Source: an uncultured SAR116 cluster alpha proteobacterium
GTDB taxonomy: Bacteria > Pseudomonadota > Alphaproteobacteria > Puniceispirillales > Marisalimonadaceae
Assembly: GCA_902630555.1 (NCBI GenBank)
Contig: CACOVB010000006.1
Location: forward strand, 1 to 42,558
Direction of reading: 5' to 3'
Length of the DNA: 42,558 nucleotides
Under the pieces are notes generated by a model that saw only the letters and a list, made by a program, of their open reading frames with translations, made no database searches and was not told the DNA's origin. Shown here one piece after another: positions 28,701-38,520 of the stretch (the stretch's first letter is position 1; every line of letters starts with the position of its first letter). The position numbers and the translations under genes are program-made.

Positions 28701-29159
28701 CTATTCTCCAATTTCTTTTCCAGCGTCAGGTCCAGGAGTTTGAACGAAAACTTTATCAACTTTAAATTTTATACCTATATCTGGTATTATTCCATATTTT
28801 GACAAAGCTCCATCTTTGGAAATGCCTATACTTGTAATTGTATCTATAATTTTATTTCTGTAAATATTTGAGGCTTCTAGATCATCTTTTGATAAATCAA
28901 TCACTTCGACAAATTGACCTTTGAAATTGTAGGCTTCATGAGTTATCATTCCTACAAAAAAGCTTATTCTTCCGCACTCATTAAGAAATTCTAAAACTTC
29001 TTTAGTTTCATCATTCCTTACGTAACAAGTTAATGTTGAATTTTTACTGTCAACATCTACTCCCAATGTGTCCACATGACGAGTTTTGTTATTTTTAGAT
29101 GAAACACCGAAATGGCCAAATCCATTTTTTAATGCACTTAATGTTAAATCAGGTATCAA
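28701..29159 (-). CDS. Second PPOX-fold family protein
   Basis: GFGHFGVSSKNNKTRHVDTLGVDVDSKNSTLTCYVRNDETKEVLEFLNECGRISFFVGMITHEAYNFKGQFVEV; probable TTG start. Confidence 0.65.
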   Translation of the reverse strand: MIPDLTLSALKNGFGHFGVSSKNNKTRHVDTLGVDVDSKNSTLTCYVRNDETKEVLEFLNECGRISFFVGMITHEAYNFKGQFVEVIDLSKDDLEASNIYRNKIIDTITSIGISKDGALSKYGIIPDIGIKFKVDKVFVQTPGPDAGKEIGE

Positions 29160-29174
29160 GATTATACCACTAAT

Positions 29175-29597
29175 TTAATTGGTTACTTTGAAAAGAACCT
29201 CTGGGTTTGTCATAGTCTTAATCTCCAAAACATTACCATTTGGATCTTCAACAAAGAAGGTTTCTTGTTCAAATTCAGTACCTTTAAATCTTCTGTATGG
29301 TTTATCTAGATAATCAATATCACTAGCTTCAATTCTTTTTTTTACATTTTGAAATACGTCCTCATCAAGATGTACTCCAAAATGTGGCACACAAACATCT
29401 CCCATATCGACGTGATGTCTTTCTCTATTCTGTCTAGTCTCAGTTTGATGAAGAGTTAGTTCATTTCCCCAAAAATCAACATCAATCCAATGACCTTCTT
29501 CTTGATTCCCTGTTTTACATCCTAAAATATCTTTATAAAACTTTAAAGCTGTCGGGATATCTCCTGCAGGCACTGCCAAATGAAAAGTGTTAGCCAT
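29175..29597 (-). CDS. VOC/glyoxalase family protein
   Basis: FHLAVPAGDIPTALKFYKDILGC...HHVDMGDVCVPHFGVHL...TFFVEDPNGNVLEIKTM. Confidence 0.85.
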   Translation of the reverse strand: MANTFHLAVPAGDIPTALKFYKDILGCKTGNQEEGHWIDVDFWGNELTLHQTETRQNRERHHVDMGDVCVPHFGVHLDEDVFQNVKKRIEASDIDYLDKPYRRFKGTEFEQETFFVEDPNGNVLEIKTMTNPEVLFKVTN

Positions 29598-29627
29598 AAT
29601 ATAACTCCATTAATTTTATATATGATA

Positions 29628-30050
29628 TTATAGTTCTTTTAATAATTTCTTAAATATTTTTTTTGATTTTCCATAAAGTTTAACTTTTTTTATTTTTTCA
29701 AGATTACTTTTATCTCCACCAACAACTACAATTCCTATCATGCCCATAGCCTTATGTGGAGTACACTGGTAAAGATATATGCCAGGTTTTTTAAATTCAT
29801 ATTCTGCTTTTTTATTAATTTTTGTTTTAAACTTTTTAACGCCTTTTGGCATTCCAATGAATTCAACATTGTGACCCTTGGATACATGGTTCCAAATAAT
29901 TTTATCATTTAAATCAACCTTAGCTACTTTAATAGAATAAACCATTTTCTCTTTGCCAAGTTTATTCAACATATCTATTTTAATAGTTTTTGCGTAACTT
30001 ATTGATGAATAAAATAATATAAATAGTATAAAAATTAATTTCTTTAACAT
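29628..30050 (-). CDS. Pseudoazurin-like cupredoxin
   Basis: Signal peptide; IIWNHVSKGHNVEFIGMP and YLYQCTPHKAMGMIGIVVVG (His...Cys-x2-His-x4-Met copper site). Confidence 0.88.
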   Translation of the reverse strand: MLKKLIFILFILFYSSISYAKTIKIDMLNKLGKEKMVYSIKVAKVDLNDKIIWNHVSKGHNVEFIGMPKGVKKFKTKINKKAEYEFKKPGIYLYQCTPHKAMGMIGIVVVGGDKSNLEKIKKVKLYGKSKKIFKKLLKEL

Positions 30051-30094
30051 AAATCTACCTTCCGTTTATAATATTATAATTAATTATTAAATGT

Positions 30095-31348
30095 TTAATT
30101 AAAAGACCTATAGTTTTTTAATAATGGATTTTTTTGCCCAAGTATTAAAAAAGAAAAGATTAATAAAATAATTACAAAAGACATACCAATCCTATGATCA
30201 TCAAAAATAAGTATTAAAAAACCATACACTAAGGGACCTAAAAAACTTGTAATTTTTCCAGAAAAAATAGCAAAGCCAAAAAATTGGCCTCCTTTTTTTG
30301 AAGGGACTAGATCACTTATTAATACTCTACTTGAAGATTGTAGTGGACCAATAAAGAGACCTAAAAAAAAACTTACTATCCAAAAATATATTTCATCTTT
30401 AATTAAAATTAAAAATATACCAAAAACAATTAAAGATATTATACAACATTGAATAACTCTAAACGAAGAAATAATCCTATCATAAAAACCACCAATAGCA
30501 GCACCTAGAGCAGCAGATAAATTTATTAAAATTGCAAAATATAAAATTTCTTTTGTAGAGAAATCAAATACATTTGATGCATATATACCTCCAAACGCAA
30601 ATAACGTAGCTAAAGCATCAAAATAAAATAATCTTGATAAAAAAAATCTTAAAATTAATTTCTCTTTTAATATAAAAATACATCCTTGTTTCAAATATGC
30701 TAATGTACTTTTCTTTGTTTTATTTTTCTCTGGTTCAGAAATAATTATAAAAAGTGGGATTACAAAAATTAGCATCCATATAGAAATAAATAACATGCAG
30801 GCTCTAATATTTTCACCATTTTCTCTAGTTAAATCAAAAATTAATTTTTCAGGTAAAATAAAAAAAGTTAAGCATAATAATAAAGAAATAATTCCAGCTA
30901 AATATCCTGCTGCCCATGATAGGCCAGACAAAATGCCATAGTTTTTTTTGTCAGTCGAAGTTGACAGCAGCGAATTATATAAAACAAAAACAACCTCCAT
31001 TGTTAAAATACTTATGCAGGATAAAATACTTGCAAATAATAAGTACTCTACACTTGGTTTTGCAAACCACAATAACATAGTTGAAAATCCACCTAATATT
31101 GTGAGAATAAACAAAATTAATTTTCTTTTTCTTTTTTTATCAGCATAACTTCCTAAAGTTGGTCCAAAAAGAGCTGTTAATATTGATGCAATTGCAATGA
31201 TAACACCCCATAAAAAAGATCCATTCTCGACTGCAATTTTTTCTACAAAGTAGACTGAAAAAATAAAAGTTGTATGAATAGTTGTAATTGGTGATGTAGC
31301 CCAATCATATAAAATAAAAGCTAATGATTTTTTATTTAAACTAACCAT
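30095..31348 (-). CDS. MFS transporter, UMF1/Atg22-like
   Basis: FILYDWATSPITTIHTTFIFSVYF, LGSYADKKRKRKLIL, GLFIGPLQSSSRVLISDLVPSKKGGQFFGFA. Confidence 0.82.
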   Translation of the reverse strand: MVSLNKKSLAFILYDWATSPITTIHTTFIFSVYFVEKIAVENGSFLWGVIIAIASILTALFGPTLGSYADKKRKRKLILFILTILGGFSTMLLWFAKPSVEYLLFASILSCISILTMEVVFVLYNSLLSTSTDKKNYGILSGLSWAAGYLAGIISLLLCLTFFILPEKLIFDLTRENGENIRACMLFISIWMLIFVIPLFIIISEPEKNKTKKSTLAYLKQGCIFILKEKLILRFFLSRLFYFDALATLFAFGGIYASNVFDFSTKEILYFAILINLSAALGAAIGGFYDRIISSFRVIQCCIISLIVFGIFLILIKDEIYFWIVSFFLGLFIGPLQSSSRVLISDLVPSKKGGQFFGFAIFSGKITSFLGPLVYGFLILIFDDHRIGMSFVIILLIFSFLILGQKNPLLKNYRSFN

Positions 31349-31667
31349 TAAAGTAATGAATATTAGTTAAAATTAAAAAGATTAACATAGTCAGTAAAAT
31401 AGTTGTCATAACATTTTTAAATAAAATAGATATTAATATTGCTAAAAATCCACAAATAATTTCAAAATTAACAGATTCAATCAAATTATCATTTCTATCA
31501 AAAAATAAAGCTTGAACAATAATGGGAGTTAAAACAACTATTGGTATTAAATTAATTACCTTTAAATATAATTCTGAACCTTTAAATTTAATTAATCCCG
31601 AAAGTGGGATAAACCTAATTAAAAAAGTTAAAACTCCACACAAAAATATTAAATACCACACACTCAT
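31341..31667 (-). CDS. azlD: AzlD-family branched-chain amino acid exporter subunit
   Basis: 108 aa, multi-TM; overlaps azlC by 4 nt. Confidence 0.8.
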   Translation of the reverse strand: MSVWYLIFLCGVLTFLIRFIPLSGLIKFKGSELYLKVINLIPIVVLTPIIVQALFFDRNDNLIESVNFEIICGFLAILISILFKNVMTTILLTMLIFLILTNIHYFNG

Positions 31668-32353
31668 TGTGAATTATCTTTTTGAATAAAAGGTAAGGAA
31701 ATTAACAAGCTTAATAGAGCAGAAAAGATTATCCATAATTCGAAATTTAATTTATAAAATAAAATAGCTAAGATACCAGAAGCTAAACATGCAATTATCT
31801 CATACTTTTGTTTTATCATTGGTGTAATTATCGCTATAAAACTCAAAGGTATTATAAATGCTAAATTAATATTTTCGGGAATTAATCGTCCAAAAAAAAT
31901 ACCAAATAAAGTTGAAATTTGCCAAGTTAAAAATAATGTCAAACCAGATCCTAAAAGATGATAGTGCATAAATTTTTTATTTTTTTTTGTCGCAAAATAT
32001 TTAATTGAAATTGCATAAGCTTCATCCGTTAAAAGATAGGACAATATTATTCTCCATTTTAGAGAAAGTTCTTTTAAATATTCATTAATTGAAATGCCAT
32101 AAAGCAAATGTCTCAAGTTAATTGAAATTATTGAAGTAATTAGAGAAAAAGGAGAAACTACTAAATAAAACTGAGCAAAAACAATTTGGCTTGCTCCAGC
32201 AAAAATAATTGAAGACATTAAAAATGCTTGTAATAAAGATAATCCGCTTTCAATGGCTAATATTCCGTATATTAGTCCAAATGGAAACACACCTATTTGC
32301 AAAGGTAATTCCTGTATAACACCAGATTTAAAATGTTCTAATTTTGTTTCCAT
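31664..32353 (-). CDS. azlC: AzlC-family permease
   Basis: PLQIGVFPFGLIYGILAIESGLSLLQAFLMSSIIFAGASQIVFAQF, NLRHLLYGISI, LLTDEAYAI. Confidence 0.9.
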   Translation of the reverse strand: METKLEHFKSGVIQELPLQIGVFPFGLIYGILAIESGLSLLQAFLMSSIIFAGASQIVFAQFYLVVSPFSLITSIISINLRHLLYGISINEYLKELSLKWRIILSYLLTDEAYAISIKYFATKKNKKFMHYHLLGSGLTLFLTWQISTLFGIFFGRLIPENINLAFIIPLSFIAIITPMIKQKYEIIACLASGILAILFYKLNFELWIIFSALLSLLISLPFIQKDNSQ

Positions 32354-32405
32354 TTAAATTAAAGATTAGTTTAAATTTTCTTATAGATATTTTATATATT
32401 AAAGT

Positions 32406-33092
32406 ATGACAAATTTTAAAACTATTTTAATAACTGGTTCGAATAGAGGTATAGGCCTAGAATTAGTTAAAGAGAGTTTGGCTAAAAATTTTTCTGTATT
32501 AGGAACATTTAGAAACAAAAATAATGCTCAAGAACTTTTAAAATTAAAATCTAATAATCTCAAACTTTTTGAAATGGATGTTGTTAAAGAAAACTCTATT
32601 TTTAATGTGTCAAATAATATTGATGATACAATCGATTATTTGATATGCAATGCTGGCATAAATAATGGCTATGGCGGTATTTTTGATCAAGATCATAGTT
32701 ATGAGAAAATGTTAGAAGTATTGAACGTAAATGTATTAGGTTGTATTTTGACAATTAAGCATTTTACTAGAAATTTAAGAAAAAATGCAAAGATAATATT
32801 GATTTCATCAATTATGAGTGTTCAAAAACATAGTGGCTCTAATGCTCTTATTTATAGAGCATCTAAAGCGGCAGTTAACAATATAATGGTTTCGATTTCA
32901 CAAGAGTTTAAATCTAAATACATAACTGTGTCATCTTTTCATCCAGGTTGGGTTAGAACAGATATGGGAGGTCCAAATGCAACACTTTCAGCTAAAGAGA
33001 GTGCATCGTCATTGTTAAAAAGCTTTGAAAATTTAACATTTGAAGATACTGGAAAATTCTTTAATTATGATGGAAACGAAATGAATTTTTAA
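32406..33092 (+). CDS. Short-chain dehydrogenase/reductase
   Basis: ITGSNRGIGLELV, LICNAGINNGYGG, YRASKAAVNNI, HPGWVRTDMGG. Confidence 0.9.
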   Translation: MTNFKTILITGSNRGIGLELVKESLAKNFSVLGTFRNKNNAQELLKLKSNNLKLFEMDVVKENSIFNVSNNIDDTIDYLICNAGINNGYGGIFDQDHSYEKMLEVLNVNVLGCILTIKHFTRNLRKNAKIILISSIMSVQKHSGSNALIYRASKAAVNNIMVSISQEFKSKYITVSSFHPGWVRTDMGGPNATLSAKESASSLLKSFENLTFEDTGKFFNYDGNEMNF

Positions 33093-33104
33093 GAAGGAGA
33101 TAAT

Positions 33105-33395
33105 ATGCCAAAAGGTTATTTTTTAAGTGCACATAGAAGTCCAGCAGATCCTGAGAAAAGAGCTGCATATTTAGAATTAGCTGGTCCAGCAATTTTAAAA
33201 GCTGGAGGTAAAGTTTTAGCTAGCACGAGTGATATTGTCATTCACGAAAAAGGAATTTCTCAACAAACGGTTTTAGTTGAGTTTGAAACATTCGAAAAAG
33301 CAGTTGCAGCATACGAAAGTGAAGATTATCAGAAAGCATTAAAAGCATTAGATAATGGAGCAGATAGAGAAATTAGAATTTTTGCTGGTGTTTAA
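33105..33395 (+). CDS. DUF1330 family protein
   Basis: 96 aa; MPKGYFLSAHRSPADPEKRAAYLELAGPAILKAGGKVLAS...LVEFETFEKAVAAYESEDYQKAL; AAGGAG upstream. Confidence 0.82.
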   Translation: MPKGYFLSAHRSPADPEKRAAYLELAGPAILKAGGKVLASTSDIVIHEKGISQQTVLVEFETFEKAVAAYESEDYQKALKALDNGADREIRIFAGV

Positions 33396-33399
33396 ATAA

Positions 33400-34245
33400 A
33401 TGGAAGTGAAATATAGTTTTTTTGAATATAATCAAAATAAGCTGTATTATGGTATCGTTGGAGATGGTTTTCCAGTTTTATTGTTACATGGTTGGCCGCA
33501 AACTTCTTACATGTGGAGACATCTTTATCCATATTTAGTAAAAAATGGATTTAATGTAATTATGCCAGATTTACCTGGGTTTGGAAAATCCTCTGCTCCT
33601 AGATCTTTCGATAAAAAAACCATAGCTTCCTATATTCAAGTCTTTGTACACGATTTTCTTGGATTAGATAAAATTTTTATAATTGGTCATGACTGGGGAG
33701 GGCCAATTTCTTTTTCTTATGCGCAAACACGTCAAAATAAGGTTAAAAAAATTGTACTAATTGATGTTCCAATACCAGGAGATGGAAGTGCTGATTTTTC
33801 CGAAAATAGATGGCATCATCAATTTCATAAAATTATCGACTTACCTGAAGAACTTACATTAGACAGAGAAGAGATTTATTTAAATTATTTTTATAATAAT
33901 TGGAGTGGAAAAAATTTTGTTATGGATAGAGATGCCCAAAAAAAATATTTAGATGCATACGCAAACAGAAATTCTATGAAATCAGGATTTGAATATTATA
34001 GAGCTTTACCACAGGATATTAAAGATAATCTTAAGTTTTTAAAAAAAGGGAAATTAAACATACCTTTTCTTGGAATTGCAGGAAGAGAAGGTTATGGAAG
34101 GGGCATTAAAATCATTTTAAACTCATTGAAAAGAGTAACAAATAATTACGAAGGTTATGAAATCTCTAATTGTGGACATTGGGTTGCTGAAGAAGAACCG
34201 GAGTTAGTATCAAAATATATTATAAAGTTCTTTAATAAAAAATAA
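33400..34245 (+). CDS. Alpha/beta hydrolase, epoxide hydrolase/dehalogenase-like
   Basis: LLLHGWPQTSYMWRHL, IIGHDWGGPISFSYA (Asp nucleophile), SNCGHWVAEEEPE. Confidence 0.87.
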   Translation: MEVKYSFFEYNQNKLYYGIVGDGFPVLLLHGWPQTSYMWRHLYPYLVKNGFNVIMPDLPGFGKSSAPRSFDKKTIASYIQVFVHDFLGLDKIFIIGHDWGGPISFSYAQTRQNKVKKIVLIDVPIPGDGSADFSENRWHHQFHKIIDLPEELTLDREEIYLNYFYNNWSGKNFVMDRDAQKKYLDAYANRNSMKSGFEYYRALPQDIKDNLKFLKKGKLNIPFLGIAGREGYGRGIKIILNSLKRVTNNYEGYEISNCGHWVAEEEPELVSKYIIKFFNKK

Positions 34246-34252
34246 AAAATTC

Positions 34253-35299
34253 ATGACCTCTCTTTTTTACAAAATACTCTACTACGGTCTGTTATTTATT
34301 GTTACTTATTTACTATTCGTATATCCGTCAGAAGTTATAGAATTGTTAATATTAAATGGAGAAATTTTTAATTTAAAATCACTATTAACTACCCTGTTTA
34401 TAAATTTACTAATCTTAATATACTTTAGAACATTTAACACAAACAAGCTTTTGAAATTATTTGTCAATGAAGGAATAGGTATTGGATTTGTAAGTTTTTG
34501 GATAACAAGCTTATCGCTTATTTTTTCATTTTTAATAACACAATATCAAACCGAAAGTGGATATGCCTCTATTTTTTTAATTATTTTAATTACTATTCAC
34601 GCATATTCAAATGGCGCAAAAATCAATTTAAAATTTTTAACTTTTAATTCTAACTTAGTTAAAAATAAATCCAAAATTATCTTTATGAGTGATTTGCATC
34701 TTGGGACTAATTCAACAAAACATTTAAAAAAAATTTTAGATAAAATTAGTAAAATTGACTTTGATTTTATTTTGATTGGGGGTGATTTGATTGATTCAAG
34801 TCAATTTAAATTATCTGATTTAGAAATTTTTAAAAAAATCAAAAAACCAATTTTATTTTGTACTGGAAATCATGATTACTATATCAAAGGATCTAAAGAT
34901 AAATTAAATCAATTATCTAAATATAATATTACTTATTTAAATAATCGTTCTAAATTAATAAAAAATTTTAATATTATTGGTATCAATGATAATCAATCAA
35001 TCGAAGAACAGAAAAATGTTGCACTTAGATATTTTAATAAAAATAGATTTAATATTTATTTAACTCATAAACCTTCACTCTTTAATATACTAAATTTATC
35101 TGGATTAGTTTTGTCTGGACATACACATAATGGTCAAATATTTCCATTTAATTTAATTGTGAAAATAAAATTTCCTCATGTTTATGGATTTTTCAAAAAA
35201 GGGAATACAGATCTATACGTTTCTTCAGGATCAGGTTGTTGGGGACCAAGAATGAGATTAGGTTCTAATAATGAAATCATTATATTAGAATTTATTTAA
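34253..35299 (+). CDS. Membrane-anchored metallophosphoesterase
   Basis: N-terminal TM segments; IFMSDLHLG, LIGGDLID, TGNHDYY, LSGHTHNGQIFP. Confidence 0.9.
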   Translation: MTSLFYKILYYGLLFIVTYLLFVYPSEVIELLILNGEIFNLKSLLTTLFINLLILIYFRTFNTNKLLKLFVNEGIGIGFVSFWITSLSLIFSFLITQYQTESGYASIFLIILITIHAYSNGAKINLKFLTFNSNLVKNKSKIIFMSDLHLGTNSTKHLKKILDKISKIDFDFILIGGDLIDSSQFKLSDLEIFKKIKKPILFCTGNHDYYIKGSKDKLNQLSKYNITYLNNRSKLIKNFNIIGINDNQSIEEQKNVALRYFNKNRFNIYLTHKPSLFNILNLSGLVLSGHTHNGQIFPFNLIVKIKFPHVYGFFKKGNTDLYVSSGSGCWGPRMRLGSNNEIIILEFI

Positions 35300-36260
35300 A
35301 GTATTTATTAATCAAAGTTTTTGAACATTCTATTCCTGACAAAAATGCATCTTCAACTCTCTGTCCATTTGCACAATAATCTCCATTTAACATAGGTGGA
35401 CACCAATCACCAGCAATACCAAGAGGCATTATTTTTGAAATTTTACTATGCTCTAATGGGAAGTAATTCTTAACTTTTGCGTATCTCCATCTATGAATAT
35501 TTTTATAAATTATATCACTATTTTTAACTTTATAAATTTTGGTAAATTCTCTTATTATTTTATCTAAAACAAATTCTTTATTTTTTTCTAAATGATCAAG
35601 TGAGAACTTTTCATTTGCATGTATAGTTATACAATTATCACTTAATGAATTTTTAATTTTATTATTTTCAGAAATAATCCAACTGAAAATGCTGTTTTCT
35701 TCAATTTCAAATTTTTTTATGTTCATATCTTTTATAGATATCATGACACACCAACAAGGAAAATATGTGACATTTTCTATTAATTTATAAATTTGGATAT
35801 CCAAGTTTTTTATTAATCCAGCAGTTTGAGATGCAGGAGCTGTAATTATTAACCCATCTGCGGTAAAATTTTTATTATTAGTAATAATAGTAAAAGTGTT
35901 ATTGTACTCAATATTTTCAACAAGAGTTTCTTGATATATTTCTAAATTTTTTGAAAACCAATATGAAAATTCTCTCATATCTGGATTTCCAATAAATCTG
36001 TCTTTTTTTGAGAGTGTATTCCAATTTATTAATACATTATCCTCAACTCCAAGCTGGCATATTTTTTTAAATTCTTTCGATTTAGCTGTAAAAAATTGAG
36101 CGCCATGATTAAATATAAATTCTTTATTTTTTCTTGTGCTAATTCTTCCTCCAGGATATTTTCCTTTATCTAGAACAGTTATTTTAAAATTTTTAGAATG
36201 AAAATGCTTTGCTGCAGCTAAACCTGCAATACCACTTCCTATTACAACTATTCTTTTCAT
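35292..36260 (-). CDS. FAD/NAD(P)-binding amine oxidase-like protein
   Basis: VVIGSGIAGLAAAKHF...GGRISTRKNKEFIFNHGAQFFTAKSKEF; C-terminal GIAGDWCPPMLNGDYCANGQRVEDAFLSG. Confidence 0.85.
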   Translation of the reverse strand: MKRIVVIGSGIAGLAAAKHFHSKNFKITVLDKGKYPGGRISTRKNKEFIFNHGAQFFTAKSKEFKKICQLGVEDNVLINWNTLSKKDRFIGNPDMREFSYWFSKNLEIYQETLVENIEYNNTFTIITNNKNFTADGLIITAPASQTAGLIKNLDIQIYKLIENVTYFPCWCVMISIKDMNIKKFEIEENSIFSWIISENNKIKNSLSDNCITIHANEKFSLDHLEKNKEFVLDKIIREFTKIYKVKNSDIIYKNIHRWRYAKVKNYFPLEHSKISKIMPLGIAGDWCPPMLNGDYCANGQRVEDAFLSGIECSKTLINKYFK

Positions 36261-36264
36261 AATT

Positions 36265-36999
36265 TTAAAATAAAAGTCTCAGCGCAAGTAAAAATAAAAT
36301 AGAATCAAAAATAACCTTAAAAGTTTTCTCGTCAATTTTGAATAATAAAATTTGCCCTACCATGCTACCTAATATTGTACTAGGTATCATTAGTAAAATT
36401 AAAGTTAAATATTCATAAAATTCAAATCCTATAAACATAAATCCAAAAATTTTAATTAGGTTTCCTGTGAAACCAAAAAAACCTAAAGTACCAACTATTT
36501 CTTCTTTTTTAGTTAAATTATTTCTAATTATTATAGCCAATATTGGTGCTATGACACCAACTAACATATTCATAATTCCTGTAAAAAAACCTAAGATATA
36601 ATAAAAATTTTTAGGAATTCTAACTTTTTTATTTTTCTTCATATTTTGAAATACTATTGTTGAAATAATGAATGCACCAATTAAAAACTTAATTTTTTGT
36701 GAATCTAAATTTTGAAAAATAGTTAATCCTAAATAAACTCCAAATGGTAAAAACATACAAAAAGGAATTATTAATTTCCAAACCAAATACTTTCTAAATA
36801 AAAATACTCTTGCTATATTTGAGGTTAACTGGACAGTACCATGAATTGGTATTGCCACTAATGGATTTATAAACTGAAGCATGTAAGCTAATAAAATTGT
36901 ACCACCACCAGCGCCAGCAAGAGATGTGATCATAGCAGTAAAAAAACTTATAACTATTATAGAGATAGTAATTAAATAATTATCAAGTATAACGTCCAT
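36265..36999 (-). CDS. TauE/SafE family sulfite exporter-like permease
   Basis: ISFFTAMITSLAGAGGGTILLAYMLQF...GTVQLTSNIARVFLF; multi-TM. Confidence 0.85.
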   Translation of the reverse strand: MDVILDNYLITISIIVISFFTAMITSLAGAGGGTILLAYMLQFINPLVAIPIHGTVQLTSNIARVFLFRKYLVWKLIIPFCMFLPFGVYLGLTIFQNLDSQKIKFLIGAFIISTIVFQNMKKNKKVRIPKNFYYILGFFTGIMNMLVGVIAPILAIIIRNNLTKKEEIVGTLGFFGFTGNLIKIFGFMFIGFEFYEYLTLILLMIPSTILGSMVGQILLFKIDEKTFKVIFDSILFLLALRLLF

Positions 37000-37060
37000 A
37001 AACTATTTTTAAATTTCTTTAAATTTTAAAAAATGAATTTGAAATCATATTTAAAAATTT

Positions 37061-38101
37061 CTAATATTTTAATTCTACCAATTTTTTTGTTTTTGAGGAA
37101 AGTTTAATAGCTTCAATAACCTCAATAGTGTCTTTAGCAATTGAGGCAGTAATTATTGGTTTTTCTTTTTTTTTAATCACATTACAAAAATGTTCAATTT
37201 GATTTACTAAAGGATCAGAAAATTTATAAGGATAATTTGTACTAGAAATTGGAGTGACCCAATGCCCATTTTTGGAATGTTGCCATAATTTCAAGTTTGG
37301 CAAAGACATGGAAGCTTTTGTTCCACCAATTAAATAACTTGATTCTTCTGTTGATGGATAAATCTCATTTTCTCTAGCTGTTAATTCCCAACTCCATGGT
37401 GAAACAACACTGTCAGATGAAAGAAAAGTAGCTATGATCCCACTTTTAAATTCTAAAACAGCTCCAGATACATCTTCATTTTTAAACCCTCTTAGTGAGT
37501 TTTGTGAAATTGAAAAAACCTTTATTATTCGTCCAAATAAAAAATTCATTAAGTCTAAATCATGAATTAGATTTACCAGAACAGGTCCAGCTCCATCCTT
37601 TTTTTTCCAAACAGCTTGTTTAAAGTAATTGTCAGGTTTATACATTTGGCAATTTATATTTATAGTCCTAACTTTTCCAAGCATATTGTTATCTATTAAC
37701 TCTTTAGCTTTTTGCATTAATGGATTATGCCTTCTATGATGTCCAACTAAAATCTCAACTTTCATCTTTTTTGCTACAGATATTAATTTCTCAGTGTCTT
37801 TGGAGTTTGTTGTGATTGGTTTTTCTATCAAAACTGTACATTTATGTTTAATAACTTCAAGACTATCCCTAAAATGTGATGCATTTGGAGTAGCAACAAT
37901 AACACCATCAATTTTTTCAAATTTAAACATATCTCTAATTGAGGTATAAAAATTTGAATTAATTTTTTTTATGAATGAATTTTCTTTTAAATCAACTACT
38001 GCTGATAATACCGCACCTTTAGTTTTTTTTATCGCATCAATATGTTTCAGCCCCATGTCTCCAACGCCAATAACAGCTAATTTAATTTTTTTATAATTCA
38101 T
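37061..38101 (-). CDS. Gfo/Idh/MocA family oxidoreductase
   Basis: LAVIGVGDMGLKHIDAIKKT, DGVIVATPNASHFRDSLEVIKHKCTVLIEKPITT, LVGHHRRHNPLM. Confidence 0.92.
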   Translation of the reverse strand: MNYKKIKLAVIGVGDMGLKHIDAIKKTKGAVLSAVVDLKENSFIKKINSNFYTSIRDMFKFEKIDGVIVATPNASHFRDSLEVIKHKCTVLIEKPITTNSKDTEKLISVAKKMKVEILVGHHRRHNPLMQKAKELIDNNMLGKVRTININCQMYKPDNYFKQAVWKKKDGAGPVLVNLIHDLDLMNFLFGRIIKVFSISQNSLRGFKNEDVSGAVLEFKSGIIATFLSSDSVVSPWSWELTARENEIYPSTEESSYLIGGTKASMSLPNLKLWQHSKNGHWVTPISSTNYPYKFSDPLVNQIEHFCNVIKKKEKPIITASIAKDTIEVIEAIKLSSKTKKLVELKY

Positions 38102-38485
38102 AAGTTTATGTAATAATTATTTCATATTTCATCAAATTTATAATTTTGAATGTATAGTTGTTTATAAAATAAACAGATCTACAAAATCAATCCGTTTTCT
38201 AATATAAGATTCATAAAATTTTAGGTGTTATACTTTTTTTGAAATTTCTAATTTCTATTTTTTGTCACTAATATAATTATTAAGCCAAACGAAACAAAAG
38301 CTAATTAAAGTTTCTCTAAAAGATTTCACTCAAAATTTGATCATTTTTGTAATGCTTTAATTGATAATATAGGAATTTTTTCAATAAGAAAAAAAATTTA
38401 TAAATCACAAACTAGCCATATTCATTTCTAAATTTTGTCATAATTACGGATTATTAAAAATATATTCATAAATCCTCCCAAAATT

Positions 38486-38512
38486 AGCATTAGTTTTTTA
38501 AAAACTAATGCT
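38486..38512. terminator. Palindromic hairpin 8 nt past the dmdA-like stop codon
   Basis: Perfect inverted repeat AGCATTAGTTTTT-T-AAAAACTAATGCT; no strong U-run follows on the minus strand. Confidence 0.45.
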
Positions 38513-38520
38513 TATGAATT

